Shown piece by piece: positions 29,835 through 42,755 of a DNA stretch of 64,000 nt (its first letter is position 1; every line of letters starts with the position of its first letter). The DNA is from Anaeromyces robustus (lineage: Eukaryota; Neocallimastigomycota; Neocallimastigomycetes; Neocallimastigales; Neocallimastigaceae), in the NCBI GenBank assembly GCA_002104895.1, contig MCFG01000217.1, forward strand, positions 1 to 64,000. The letters are read 5' to 3'. Below the pieces are notes generated by a model. The model made no database searches. It was not told the DNA's origin and saw nothing but the letters and a program-made list of their open reading frames with translations. Position numbers and translations under genes: made by a program.

Positions 29835-32334
29835 TTATATGAAATATATTTTTCTTTTTTATTTTATTGTCTTAATTATTTCCCCCCTTTTTATATATTT
29901 TATCTATTTTTTTATTTCTTCTTAATGTTTTATAAATAACTTCTATACAAATAATTACTAGAATATTAATGTCCAATTTTTTTATAATGTTTTTTTCCTA
30001 TTTTTTATTATTATTATTATTATTATTATTTTGTTTCTCCTATGTTAAACAGCTTATATATTAATCTTAAAATTATTTATATATTTATTATGTAATTAAA
30101 TTTAATTAAATTATAACAAATTTTTATTATAAAAATTCTTTATGTTATCTTGTTTATTTTAATTTTTTTTATCAAAAATCTTTCTTTTATAAAAAGGTTT
30201 ATTGTTATTATATTAAATTGATAAATATGTTTATATATAATCAAGTTTTGTTTTTTGATTTTTTTTTTAATTATTTTTTTAATATATTAAAATTATAATA
30301 TATTAAATAATTTATATTACCAAAAAATTAGTTAATTTAATTATCTCAATAATATATAATATAAACTTTAATTTAATAATGCTATATTATATAGAATATA
30401 TTTAGTATAAGATTTATTAATTTTAAAAAAAGAATTTTTTTTTTTTTAAATTTTTGTTGTTATTGTTGGACAAACCAACTATAAGAATATAATTAATACT
30501 TATATATTGTTTTTTTTTTATAATCATAATTTTTTTTTAATTTATTTTCAAGTTTTAAATATAAATATTTTTATAATATTTTTATATATTAAAATTGGTA
30601 TATAGAATTAATTAAATCCTTTTATTAATTTGAAAAAAAAATTTTTTTTTTTTCTCATTAGAAAATATTATATTGTTAAATTGCTGCTAATACTTTTTAA
30701 ATGTATATATATAAATATATATAAAAGAATTAATAGTAATTGAAGATTATTTATTTAAATCTAATTGATATATAAGAAAAAATTTTTTGTACTCCGACTT
30801 TATAAAGAAATCTATGTATCAATTATATAATATATAATATATATAATATAATAATAATAAAAAAAAATTATATTTATATAAAATAAAATTACAAAATCAA
30901 AAGTATATTAATAAAATTAATAAAAATAGAATGAAAAAAAAGTTCAAATAATAATACGTATTTGTATATATTCTGGAATGTGGAATACATTTATTAAAAA
31001 TATAAATTTTATACATAATACAAAAAAAAAAGTAATAATATTTTTATATATATATAAATTAAAATTTTTAAATTGAAGAATATTTTATAAGGATTTTTTT
31101 TATTATTTGTTCATATTATTTATTAAAAATTCAAATTGTTAAAAATACATATAGTTATGCCATTTTAGTGATATATTTATCTTTATATAATACATAATTG
31201 ATAATCAATAATGAAACATATATTTCATATTTCATATAATATTGTTTAAAATTATTATGTAACATTTAAATATGTATTAGAAATTTTAGATCTACACTTA
31301 TTTTTGGTAATGAATTGTATTATATATAATTATATATATTTATGAATAATATTTTTATTTAAAATATATAAATTGATATAAAAGAATACATTAATAATAA
31401 GGATAACAATAATATAAATTTTTATTATTACTATTCTTATTATTAATGTATGTTTTTTTAAGAAAATAAAAAAACTAATTATTAAGAATGATAATTTTTG
31501 ATTAAGTCTAATAAATCGTAATTAAACCATTAATTAAAGCTTATAAGTAGTTATATTTTTTTTCCCTTTTATATCTAGTTAAAGGTTTTATTGTAACAAA
31601 ATACAAAATAACTAATTAATTATTTTTAATAATTCTAATATAAATAATTATACTATAAATAGTATGATTATATTGTTATATAATATATTATATATAATGG
31701 AAAAGTTAAAAAGATTTAATAAAAAAAATATATTGGCTTTAATACAAAATAAAAAACAATTTAAAAAAAAAAAGATTAAAGTATATATATTAACATATAC
31801 TTATTTATATACAAATTATATAATAAATTATATAGATTAATATATAGAGATTAATATATAAAATAATTTTAATATATTGAATTAAAAAAATTTAATTAAA
31901 AAAATTTCTTTTAAAGGAAACTTTAATTTAATATAAAAAAAATAAATAAAAGAAATAAAAATAAAAAAAAAAAATAATTAAAAAAAATTTTTTTTCTTAT
32001 ATAATTAAATTTAATTAAATCACTTATTTATTAATATTTTTTTATGTTAAAAGAAAAAAAACGTTTAAATAATAAATTATAAAAATATACTGTTATATAT
32101 ATATTTTTAATAATTATAATATAAAATAGTATTATATTTAATAATTATTTAAATAATTAAAAACAATATTTAACTGCTAAAAAAAATATACTAAATGCTT
32201 TTTTTGTATTATTTTACTTAATCTTATTATAAAGGAATAATATTAAATATCATAAATATTATTCATATATAGTTATATATAAATATTAATTAATAAAATT
32301 AATAATTAAAATATTTTAAAAAAGTTTTAATCTA

Positions 32335-32366
<32 letters not shown>

Positions 32367-32803
32367 TATTTTATTTTATCTTAAAATATTTTATCTTTTT
32401 TTTTTTATGAAAATATTTTAAGATATTTAATGAATATTATAACCACTTTTCTAAACTAATTTTATATATATATAAATAATTTTTTTATTAATAATACCAA
32501 AAAGAAAAAGTAAAATATATTCTTTTATGTGATAGACGATATTTAAATTGAGAAAAAAATTAACATATTTATATAAGAAAAATAATTATTTTAAATCAAA
32601 TCATTTAAAACGAAATTAAATTATAATTATACCTTATTAAAATTGTAATATTAATGAAAAATAATTTATTTAATAAAATTAGTATTATAAAAATAATAAA
32701 GTAATCATTTTTAGAATTTTAATAAAAAAAGTATTTTATAGAATTTTATAATAATTTAAAAAACATAAATTTCATTTTGTTATTACATAAAAAAAAAAAG
32801 GCA
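29835..32803. other. Divergent 3 kb intergenic region
   Basis: Upstream regions of B9D2 (-) and the Def1-like gene (+). Poly-pyrimidine block with CCCCCC at 29882-29887, T runs (30435-30450, 32336-32361) and AT filler. No gene seen; short frames are low complexity. Confidence 0.6.
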
Positions 32804-35087
32804 ATGGAATTAGCTGTAGAAAAAATTATACATAATAAAAAGTCCAAAATTAATAAAGTAAATAAAAATATTGGTGATGTTACAGATAAAATTAAATCAC
32901 TTAAAGATTTATTTCCAAATTGGGAAAAAGAAGATTTATTAACTACACTTTATGATGTTGAAGGAGATTTGGATGCTGCAATTTCTTGGATAATGGAAGG
33001 TTAGGGGAAAATAGTATATTAAATATTTAATTCAAATATATATTAATATGATATGAAAAATAATAATAATATATTAATTCAAAAAATAATTGTATAATTT
33101 TTTGTATAATAAATATAATATTAGGCAATGCTAAACAATGGGGAAAGGTTAAAGCTAAAAAAGTAAAAAAGAATGATATAACTGATAATAAATTAGGTAA
33201 AGTATTAAATGCAAAAGAAAAATCTATTTTAATATATATTATTATAAAATTTTCATATTATTTATTTTGTAAATAATTAATTATTTAAGTTTTTTTTTTT
33301 TTTTTAATATATTTATTAATAGATGAAAAGAATACTTTAATAACACCAAGTAACACTATTTCATCTATAAAAATTCATACTGATACAAAAGATAAATTAA
33401 CCAATAATGAAAATAATAATGATAATAAAAATGAATTATCTAGAGTAAATGATAAACCAAATGAAAAAACTTCTAACTTAAAGAATGATACCAAAAATAT
33501 GATTAATAAAACAAATGAATATAATATTTTAAAAAATAATATAACTAATGAGAATAATAATTCAAATAAGAATTCATTATCAGCAAAAAGTAAAAATGAT
33601 AAAAAATACTATGGAAAGAATTATAGTAATAGTGGAAGAGGAAAGAATAAATCAAATAATTATAATGATTCTTATTATCATAAACACTATTTCGGTGGAA
33701 GTTATCGTTCATATAAGAAAAATGAATTTAAAAAGAAAAATTCTACTGAAAAAGAAAAAGAAAGGGAAAGAGAAAGAGAAAAGGAAAAGGAAAAAGATAT
33801 AAAGAAAATGACAGAAACAACAATTACAACTGCAACATCAAATAATAATAATAATAATAATAAATTAATGGAAAGTATTGATAATAAAGAGATTATATCT
33901 AATAATTCTAAAAAAGTTTCAAATGATAATAATAATATATTAAAAGCTAATAAAGGAGAATTGATTGAATCTGATACTAAAACTAAAAAATTATCATGGG
34001 CTCAAATTGCAAAGTAAATAATTAATATTTAATAATTAATAATAATAATAATATATGTATTATTATTATTTTTTATTTTATTATAATGATTATTAACATA
34101 ATATATTTTATTTATATATAATATTTTTTAATAAATATAAGACCTAAAACAGATAATGGTGAATGCAAAGTATATATTGAAAAAAAATCCACTACAGAAC
34201 GTGTAATTAGAAAAGAAATTAAAAGTTCTAAAGAAAATTCAAATGAAACAATCTCTATAAAAATAACTATCAAAGGAAGTAATCCAGATGAAGAAAATCT
34301 TGATAAAAATGAAGAAAAAAATATGACCATTATAACTAAAAATATTAAGGAAGAAAAGGTATCTGATGGTAAAAATGAAATTATGTCATCAAATAAGCCA
34401 AAAAATGAAAATAATGATAAAGAAAAAACTGAAATAAATGACAATGATAGAGTAAATGAAGCTAGTAAAATAAAAGAAGTAGTATCTATTGATGATGATA
34501 TAAATCAAATATCTAATAATAATATTAAAGAGTTAGATGATAATTCTAATAAACAAGAAAAAGAAAATATAAATAATTCATCAATCAATAATAATGAAAA
34601 GAATGATATTATGGAAAATAATGAAAATAAGATACTAGTAGATACGAATAAAATAGCAGAAATCTCAAATATTGATACATCTAATATTGAAAAAGAGAAT
34701 GAAAATAATATTAATACTTTAAAAAAAAGAGATAGTGATATTACTTTAGTTGAAAATAAAAGTAAAATTGATGAATTAAATGAAAAAATTGCTAAAAAAT
34801 TGAATAGAAATAATAATAGCAATAATAATAATGAGGAATCAAAAGATCAAAGTGATAAAGATGATACTCTAATATTACAAGCTAATAAAAATACTTTTTC
34901 TTTAAGTAATATAAAAAATAATATTTCATTATTAGAAATGTCAAAAATAGAACTTCAGTTCGGATCTTTACAATGTAGTGGAAAAAATATTGAAAATAAA
35001 ACCTATTTTATTGATGATGGAAATACGTAAATATTATTTTATAATTATTTCACTAATTATTATTTTTTTATTATTATTAATTACTTA

Positions 35088-35180
<93 letters not shown>

Positions 35181-36436
35181 ATTGTTATTTATTATTATTA
35201 TTATTATTGTTATTGTTGTTAATAATTTTTATAATTGTTTATATTATTACATTAATATAGTTTATATCAAAATATGAGTGATGAAAATGAAATAAATATT
35301 GTTAATACTTTTAATATAAAGGATACTGATGGTCATAGACAAGATGAACTTGATAAAACTTTAACAACTGAGTTAAATAATAATAAAGAAGAGAAACAAG
35401 AAAGTGCATCAGAATCAAAAACTAATTCTGGATATAATAATTTTAGAAATAATATTATTGGTAATTCTCAAACTTATGGACATCCATTCACTGGTCAAAT
35501 TTATAATCCTATATTCCATCAAAATTATAAAAATAATTTTAATAGAAAAAATAATTATAGAGATAATAATGGTCATTACAGAGAAGGTTCAAATGCATTT
35601 GGAAATAATAATAATAATAATAATAATAGAAATATAAATTTCCCATTTAAATCAAATAATAAATATTCAAATGAATATAATAATAATAACAACAACAACA
35701 ATAATAATAACAATAATAATAATAACAATAGTAATAATAATTATATAAATAAAAATAATCATTACCACAATCGTAATAATTTTATGAATAATAAATTTGG
35801 CTATCGTAACGGTTCCAATAATCAAAAATATTATGGCAACAATAATAAAAACAATAATAATAACAATAATCAAATTCCATATTATTCACCATATAAATTT
35901 TATAATCCAGTTAATCTTAATATGGGAAAACCAATTAATACCCCAACTATATCAGCAAGTCCAATTTTAATTGGTAATCCTGCAGAAATGGGTGGTATTG
36001 CTGCATATCATGTTAGCAGTTCGGTAATGGTAATTACATATTCATATATAATATATATTTTTTATATTTATATATTAATATTAAACTTTTTTTATTTAAT
36101 ATATTAAATTATGTTTATTATTATCATTATTCAATTTATATATATTTATAGAATTTATATAATAATCACAATGCTGCTTATCCTGTAAATATTAATAATT
36201 CAAAAGAGAATACTTTTGGTGTTCCAAATACAAATAATGTTTGTTATTCTACTGCTAATACACCATATATGAAAGTATTTTATGTTGCATCATCTCAGTA
36301 TGCTAATCCTATACCATTTCCAAAATATCAAAATATGAAATCATATAATTCTAATAATAAACATTATTATCCAAAGAGTAAATTACATTCAAATAGTAGT
36401 CTTAATAATAACAGTAACAACAACAACAACAACAAC

Positions 36437-36479
<43 letters not shown>

Positions 36480-36697
36480 TTAATAGTTTTAGTAACAATA
36501 AAAATAATAATTATATAATTAATTCAGTTAATAATAATAGTAATAAAAGTGACAATAGTATTAACAATGATAATAATGAAAAGAATAATAATAATGAGCA
36601 ATATATTAATCAAAATAATGAATATAAAGTTTATTCATCTGACGAAACTCTAACTATTGATACTCCAACAACGACATCAGTTTCTCATAATAAATAA
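32804..36697 (+). CDS. DEF1: CUE-domain Def1-like RNA polymerase II degradation factor
   Basis: Yeast Def1 uses its CUE domain to bring ubiquitinated stalled Pol II to Elongin-Cullin ligase. Six exons: 32804-32999, 33125-33196, 33323-34013, 34142-35026, 35261-36029, 36152-36697, giving 1052 aa. I start at the ATG inside GCAATGG; the frame opens further upstream but without ATG. The CUE domain spans about 29-66 (KIKSLKDLFPNWEKEDLLTT, DLDAAISWIMEG), followed by KQWGKVKAKK as in Def1. Exon 3 ends KLSWAQIAK and exon 4 begins PK, matching the SWAxIA(xPK) motif of Def1. A short IELQFGSL motif sits near 589-596. The rest is Asn/Lys/Glu-rich and probably disordered, with polyAsn runs and a KEKEREREREKEKEK helix. 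Exon 5 could instead end at 36020 (donor GTAATG). In-frame TAA lies just inside intron 4, so a shorter 615-aa protein plus a second gene from 35274 is the alternative. Confidence 0.8.
35027..35260 (+). repeat. TTA/TTG array in an intron of the Def1-like gene
   Basis: A long run of TTA units switches to TTG units (about 35151-35180) and back to TTA. It fills almost the whole intron between exons 4 and 5. Confidence 0.85.
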
Positions 36698-37572
36698 TTT
36701 AAATTCTATAATTATTTTTACTTTCATTTCATTCATTAATATTTTATTATACAATGGATTACAATAATTTAATTTATACATTTTTCAGTAATTTGTTATA
36801 TAATCTATATAATATTTATATATAGACGTATATATCAAATATATAATTATTATTTTATTTAATATTTACATATATATTTTTACGTAATCCAAAATATATC
36901 TAATATATCTTTTCCCTTTCTTTATATATATATATACTATATATATTTTACCATTTTTTGTCATATTATTTTAATTCTAATTTTTTGATATAAAATAATT
37001 CTTTTTTGTTTTATGTATCTATTAGTTGTTATTATAAATACAATGGAAGAATAAAAAAAATATATAAATAAAAAAAAATATTGAAGATTACCACAAATAA
37101 GTTAAAAAAAAAATTACAATAATAAAAAATTCATATACATATTATAATATATAAATATAATCATTACTATTATATAAAATAATTATTTCTAAATTATAAA
37201 TATTTGCTTTTACCACTTTTATGTATTTGATTATTTGATAATCTAAATTTATTTATTTTTTTATTTATTTATTTATTTATGTATTTATTAATTAATTAAT
37301 TAATTAAATATATATATATATATATATATATTTAATTATTAATTTATTTATCTTTATTTATTTAATTATTTATTTATTCATTTATTCATTTATTTATTCA
37401 TGATTAATTATTTAATAATTTAGTGGTTCAGAAATTAAAATTTTAATGAAAAAATATAAAAGGTGAAAGTTTTAATATATTTTTATATTTTTCTTAATAA
37501 TATAGTAAAATACATATTTTAATTATTTTAATTATTATTGGCAAAAAATTAAAATAATAAAATAATAAAATT
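36698..37572. other. Intergenic region
   Basis: 3' flank of the Def1-like gene and upstream region of the ankyrin gene. TTTA arrays with TTCA variants at 37250-37400, TA tract at 37308-37330. No gene. Confidence 0.65.
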
Positions 37573-40500
37573 ATGTTTTACAAAAGATTTTATAATCCTG
37601 AACAACAACTAATTAATTTATTAAAATCAAAAAATGTTAATCGTATAAAACGGTTTATCAATGATATAAAAAGTAACGGTTTCAATAATGTTGTTACCTC
37701 TAAATCTTACATTTTAAAACTTGCATTAGATGTTAATGTTGAAAATGATGAAATATTTTTCTTATTATTTAATTTTATAATGGTAATTGATAAAGCTACA
37801 GTTTTATCCTTATTAAATTTAAGAAGACATCAAATTAAGATTGGAGATTCAGATTTTCTAAAATATTTATTTCATAATTCAAAATCAAATTTTGTTGATT
37901 TACTTGAAGAAGATGAAAATGGTGAAACTATTTTTCATTATGCATTTAGAAATTTAAAAATTAAACCTATTAAATTTCTTTTAAATTTTTATTTTATCAA
38001 TTCACTTGCCGATCCAAATAGAGAAGGAAATATAATAAAATTGTACTATATTTTTTTAAGTAATTTAAATATATTATTGAGTTTTAATGTTTCAATTTTT
38101 GATATTATTAGTATATGTAAAGTATTTGTCAATAATGGTATTGATATTAATACTGAAAATTCTTATACTAATAGTTTTATTCAAAAAGTATTATCAAATG
38201 AAACCTACTCTACTGAAAATAAACAAACATTAATAAAGTTTGCTTTATCTCAAAATCAGGATATTTTTTTAATGGATAAAAGTAGTGGAAAGACAGTATT
38301 TTTTACGGCTATATTAAATGATATTTATTTTCATGATATATTTTTCGCCAATGATAGTGTTATTACCCAATTAAAAAATAAAAATTTAGAACTTTATCTT
38401 TATTTGTATTATAAGGAAAAATTAATGTGTATAGACCTATATGAAAATAAAGTTAATTCAAATGATGATAAAATTCATCAAATCTTATCAGATATTATCA
38501 CTAAAGTAGATGAACTTTTAGCAAATCATTCCATAATTGAAATAATTAAACAGAATTCAAAAGCTAATATTGATGTAGACATATTATTGACATTGTCTAT
38601 AATTTATTATCCTAATAATAATCCTATTATTAATGATTTTTTGAATAACCCTTTACAGTTTCAAAAATTAAAAAGTAACAATGATTGGTATGCTTTTCAT
38701 TATGCATGTAAATATGAAAGAATAGATATTATTCAATCTTTTTTGAAAATCAAGGCTAATATTAATTTTAGAAATCGCCAAAATGAAACACCTTTATCTA
38801 TTGCTAGTAATATTGAAAATATGGAAATTGTAAGTTTATTATTTGAACGTCCTTCTATCATAAATAAAGAAGACATTAATACTGTGTTATTATCGGCTTG
38901 TAAAGAGGGTAAATATAATTTAGTAAAAGTTTTATTATCTCATAATGCAGATATAAATACGGAAGATAATCAAAAGAGAACCCCTTTAATTATCGCTTGT
39001 AGTAATAATGATATTGAAATGGCAAAAATATTATTAGATGCTAAAGCAAATACAGAAAAAAAGGATAATAATGGTAATTCAGCATTAATTATTGCATGTC
39101 ATAATGTAAATATACCTTTAATGGAAGAATTAATTAATCGTCATGCAAATGTAAATATATTTGATGATAAAAGGAGAACTCCATTAATTTGGGCATGTCT
39201 TAAAAAAAATATCGAACTTGTTCGATTTTTATTAAAATATCCTGTTGATATTAATTATAAATGTTTTAATGGTAATACTCCACTTATTATTGCATGTTTT
39301 AATCATCAATTAGAAATAGTTATTGAACTTTTAAATCAAAAGGGTATTCAAATTAATTTAGTAAACCAAAGGAAAAATACACCATTAATAACAGCTGCTG
39401 AATGTGGTGATATTTCCATTGTAAAAGAATTATTGAATAGAAAAGCATCCATTGATGAAAGAAATAAATCTGGTAATACTGCATTAATGGCTTCCTTGGA
39501 AAAGGATCAAAATGAAGTTGCTGAATTATTATTAGATAATAATGCTTCAGTAACAATAAAAAATAAAAATGGTGAAACCGCTTTATTTATAGCTTGTAAA
39601 AATAATAATAAAAAGATCATTGAAAAATTAGTAGAATGTAAAAATGTTGATGTCAATGGAAGTCATAGTAATTTAAAAAGTGTTTTAATGCAAGCCTGTG
39701 AAAATCAAAATTTAGAAATAGTTGAATTCTTAATACAACATAATGCAGATATAAATAAACCGTATGGTATGTGGAATGAAACTGCTTTCATGACTGTTTG
39801 TAAAAATGACAATATAGATATCATGAATCTTTTATTAAATTTAAATCCGAATTATAATTTAACAAGTTGGTATGGGAAAAATTCATTGATGTATTTATGT
39901 GAAAATGGTTTAACACGTCAAGTCGAAATGATTATTGATAAAATTAAGGATATCAATACAAGAGATAGGAATAATAATACAGCATTTTCTCTAGCCTGTT
40001 CCAATAATCATATTTCATGTATGGAATTATTAATGAAATATGGTGCTGAAAATGATACCCAAAATAATGATGGAAATACACCATTACATTTAGCATGTAT
40101 TAATGGAAATATAGATATTATTGAAATGTTGTTATGTATTCCAGTACGTGTAAATTTATTAAATAAAGAGGGTAATACACCATTATTAATAGCTTCTCAA
40201 AAACAAAATGATGATAAGACCTTTGAAACACTAATTCATTTAAATTCAAATATTGATTTTTCATTAATGAACAATAAAGGTGAAAGTGCACTTGACATTT
40301 TGATTAATAATAAAAGTACTAAAAAATTAGAATTATTGGTAAATTATGATTTAGAAAAAAGATATTTAGAGAAGAATATTGAAATTTTCATAGATAATAA
40401 ATTTAATTGTAATGAATCCTTAGACATATCAGATGATATCATGGATATAGTAAAATTGCTTTTCAAATATTTATCTTATAATAAGAATTACAAATTTACA

Positions 40501-41271
40501 GATAATCTTTTACTAGCTTTTGTTAAAATCGATTATACTGAAGCAGCAGAATATGTTTTGAAACATCAACAATGTAATATAAATTATATTGATCAAGTTA
40601 GTGGTTCATCCTTATTAATGACTGCAGTTTTGAATAATAATTATTCAATAGTGAAATATTTATTAGAAAATGGGGCTTACATTAATCAAAGCGATTCCCA
40701 AAATGGTAATACAATTTTAATGATAAGTAGTATTTATGGATTTGATAAAATAATGAATTGTATCCTATTACATAATCCTGAGATTAATGATATGAATAAT
40801 ATGGGTGAAACAGCATTAATTCTTGCTGTAAAAAATAATAATTCACGATGTACTGAATTATTATTATTAAATTATGCTGACCCTAATTTACCTGATAGTA
40901 CTGGTGATTCACCTTTATTTTATGCATGCAAAAATAATAATATTCGATTAGTAGATTTATTATTAAAACATAATGCTAATTCTCATATTAAAAATAGTCA
41001 AGGACAAACACCATTAATGATATCAAGTATCAATGGTAATGATGAAATTGTAAAATTATTACTAAAATATAATGTAAATATAAATGAAATGGATAATGAT
41101 TTAAATACCGCTTTAATATTAGCATGTGAATATAAGAATTATGAAGTCATTAATACCCTTTTGTATTTTAGTGCAGACACTCAAATGACAAATAGACATA
41201 ATTATACAGCTTATGATTATATTAAAAGAGATAAAAAAATAAAAGAATTATTTGATTCTTATATGAAATAA
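37573..41271 (+). CDS. Large ankyrin-repeat protein
   Basis: A single uninterrupted frame of 1232 aa. The first about 370 residues (MFYKRFYNPEQQLINLLKSK...) are alpha-helical in character with a few degenerate ankyrin-like pieces (DENGETIFHYAFRNLKIKPI). From about residue 372 (DWYAFHYACKYERIDIIQSF) to 1225 there are roughly 20-23 ankyrin repeats of about 33 aa with the usual signature, for example GNTPLHLACINGNIDIIEML and GQTPLMISSINGNDEIVKLL. A less regular insert lies at about 915-1000. There is no signal peptide, membrane segment or second domain. The protein probably mediates protein binding; partners are unknown. It is the only long intronless gene in the window, which fits a lineage-expanded family or a retrocopy. 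The start was chosen as the first ATG, preceded by AAATT. Confidence 0.9.
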   Translation: MFYKRFYNPEQQLINLLKSKNVNRIKRFINDIKSNGFNNVVTSKSYILKLALDVNVENDEIFFLLFNFIMVIDKATVLSLLNLRRHQIKIGDSDFLKYLFHNSKSNFVDLLEEDENGETIFHYAFRNLKIKPIKFLLNFYFINSLADPNREGNIIKLYYIFLSNLNILLSFNVSIFDIISICKVFVNNGIDINTENSYTNSFIQKVLSNETYSTENKQTLIKFALSQNQDIFLMDKSSGKTVFFTAILNDIYFHDIFFANDSVITQLKNKNLELYLYLYYKEKLMCIDLYENKVNSNDDKIHQILSDIITKVDELLANHSIIEIIKQNSKANIDVDILLTLSIIYYPNNNPIINDFLNNPLQFQKLKSNNDWYAFHYACKYERIDIIQSFLKIKANINFRNRQNETPLSIASNIENMEIVSLLFERPSIINKEDINTVLLSACKEGKYNLVKVLLSHNADINTEDNQKRTPLIIACSNNDIEMAKILLDAKANTEKKDNNGNSALIIACHNVNIPLMEELINRHANVNIFDDKRRTPLIWACLKKNIELVRFLLKYPVDINYKCFNGNTPLIIACFNHQLEIVIELLNQKGIQINLVNQRKNTPLITAAECGDISIVKELLNRKASIDERNKSGNTALMASLEKDQNEVAELLLDNNASVTIKNKNGETALFIACKNNNKKIIEKLVECKNVDVNGSHSNLKSVLMQACENQNLEIVEFLIQHNADINKPYGMWNETAFMTVCKNDNIDIMNLLLNLNPNYNLTSWYGKNSLMYLCENGLTRQVEMIIDKIKDINTRDRNNNTAFSLACSNNHISCMELLMKYGAENDTQNNDGNTPLHLACINGNIDIIEMLLCIPVRVNLLNKEGNTPLLIASQKQNDDKTFETLIHLNSNIDFSLMNNKGESALDILINNKSTKKLELLVNYDLEKRYLEKNIEIFIDNKFNCNESLDISDDIMDIVKLLFKYLSYNKNYKFTDNLLLAFVKIDYTEAAEYVLKHQQCNINYIDQVSGSSLLMTAVLNNNYSIVKYLLENGAYINQSDSQNGNTILMISSIYGFDKIMNCILLHNPEINDMNNMGETALILAVKNNNSRCTELLLLNYADPNLPDSTGDSPLFYACKNNNIRLVDLLLKHNANSHIKNSQGQTPLMISSINGNDEIVKLLLKYNVNINEMDNDLNTALILACEYKNYEVINTLLYFSADTQMTNRHNYTAYDYIKRDKKIKELFDSYMK

Positions 41272-41660
41272 TTAATAAAAATGTTAAAAATAGAGAAAAA
41301 AATAATAAAATAAAATAAATAGATAGATAGATAATAATAATTTAATGTAGATTAATTTAATGTAATATAGTATAAATTAATTCCATAATAATTAGAATAA
41401 AAAAAAGAATAAATAAAAAATAAAAAAAGAAAAAAAAAAAGAAATATTTGCAATGAAAAAGCTTTTATACATATTTATTATTATAATTTTGTCTGAATTA
41501 TAATAAATATTTATACACTTTAGTGTTATTATATAATTTATAAATTAAATAATGAATTATTTATTAACTTTTTATATTTATTTCTAAAAATAATTTAAAA
41601 AATATGTTTTATTATTTCAAGAATTCAAAAAAAAAAAAAAAAACACTTTTATAATAACTG

Positions 41661-41693
<33 letters not shown>

Positions 41694-41869
41694 GTTAATA
41701 ATAATAATAATAATTAATAATTAATATTAATAATAATAATAATAATAATAGTTAATAATAATAATAATAGTTAATAATAATAATAAATAATAATAAATAA
41801 TAATAATAATAAATAATAAAAAATAATAATAATAATAGTTAATAATAATAGTAATAATTAATAATTAAT

Positions 41870-41900
<31 letters not shown>

Positions 41901-41925
41901 GTTAATATTAATAAATAATAATAAT

Positions 41926-41957
<32 letters not shown>

Positions 41958-42052
41958 TTAGTTAATAATAATAATAATAATAGTAATTAATAATAAATAA
42001 TAATTATAGTAATAGTTAATAATAATAAATAAATAAATAAATAAATAAATAA
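41661..42052. repeat. AAT array with AGTTAATAAT interruptions
   Basis: Nearly 400 nt of AAT units broken at intervals by AGTTAATAAT and by TTAATAATTAATATTAAT blocks, ending in AAAT units. Confidence 0.92.
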
Positions 42053-42533
42053 ATTGTATAAATAAATAAATAAATTGTATGATTAAAAGAAATTTAAATC
42101 TATAAAAATAGAACATTAAAATTTACAAAGTTTTTGTTTTATGTGATTTTTCTTTAGTTAAAAATAAATTTTTATATTTAACTTATATTTTATTTATTAA
42201 TGTTTATATGCAAAGGAAGAAATAATTTATAATGATGAATATAAACTATAATTTTAAATTTTATCATTATCATTATTATTATTATTATTACTTTTTTGTT
42301 TATTTAAAGTTAATATAAAATAATGATTATTATAAAATTAAAATAAGAATATTTAAAAAAAAATAATAATTATAAAATATGAGAATCATTTCATATGAAA
42401 ACTCTTTTTTGTATTAGTAAAAGAAATTAAAATAAATAAGTCATTTATATATATGTATAAAGTTTATAGCCATAGTTTCTATAAAATATACTAATTTTAT
42501 TCAATAAATAATATAATAAATAACATCTTTATA

Positions 42534-42755
42534 ATATAAATAATAATAATAATAATAATAAAAGTAATAATAATAATAGCAATAGAAGTAACAATAATAA
42601 TATTTAACAACAACAATAATAATAATAATAATAATGCTAATAAATAAATGAATAAACGAATAAATAAATAACAATAATAATAATAAAAATAATAATAATA
42701 AAAATAATAATAAAAATAATAATAATAAAGGTAATGATAATAATAACAATAATAA
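42534..42755. repeat. AAT/AAC/AAAT low-complexity array
   Basis: AAT units mixed with AAC, GAA and AAAT triplets and tetramers. It gives long Leu/Tyr/Phe frames on the minus strand that are not genes. Confidence 0.85.

Noticed and set aside
32380-32421. CTTAAAATATTT / AAATATTTTAAG inverted arms upstream of the Def1-like gene
   Set aside because: Almost pure A/T symmetry, which is expected often by chance in this composition.
32777-32803. Upstream extension of the Def1-like frame from a TTG codon
   Set aside because: No ATG; the ATG at 32804 has the A-rich/GCA context and starts the conserved region soon after.
34505-34822. Minus-strand Leu/Phe/Ser-rich ORF inside the Def1-like gene
   Set aside because: Shadow of the Asn/Glu/Lys-rich coding strand.
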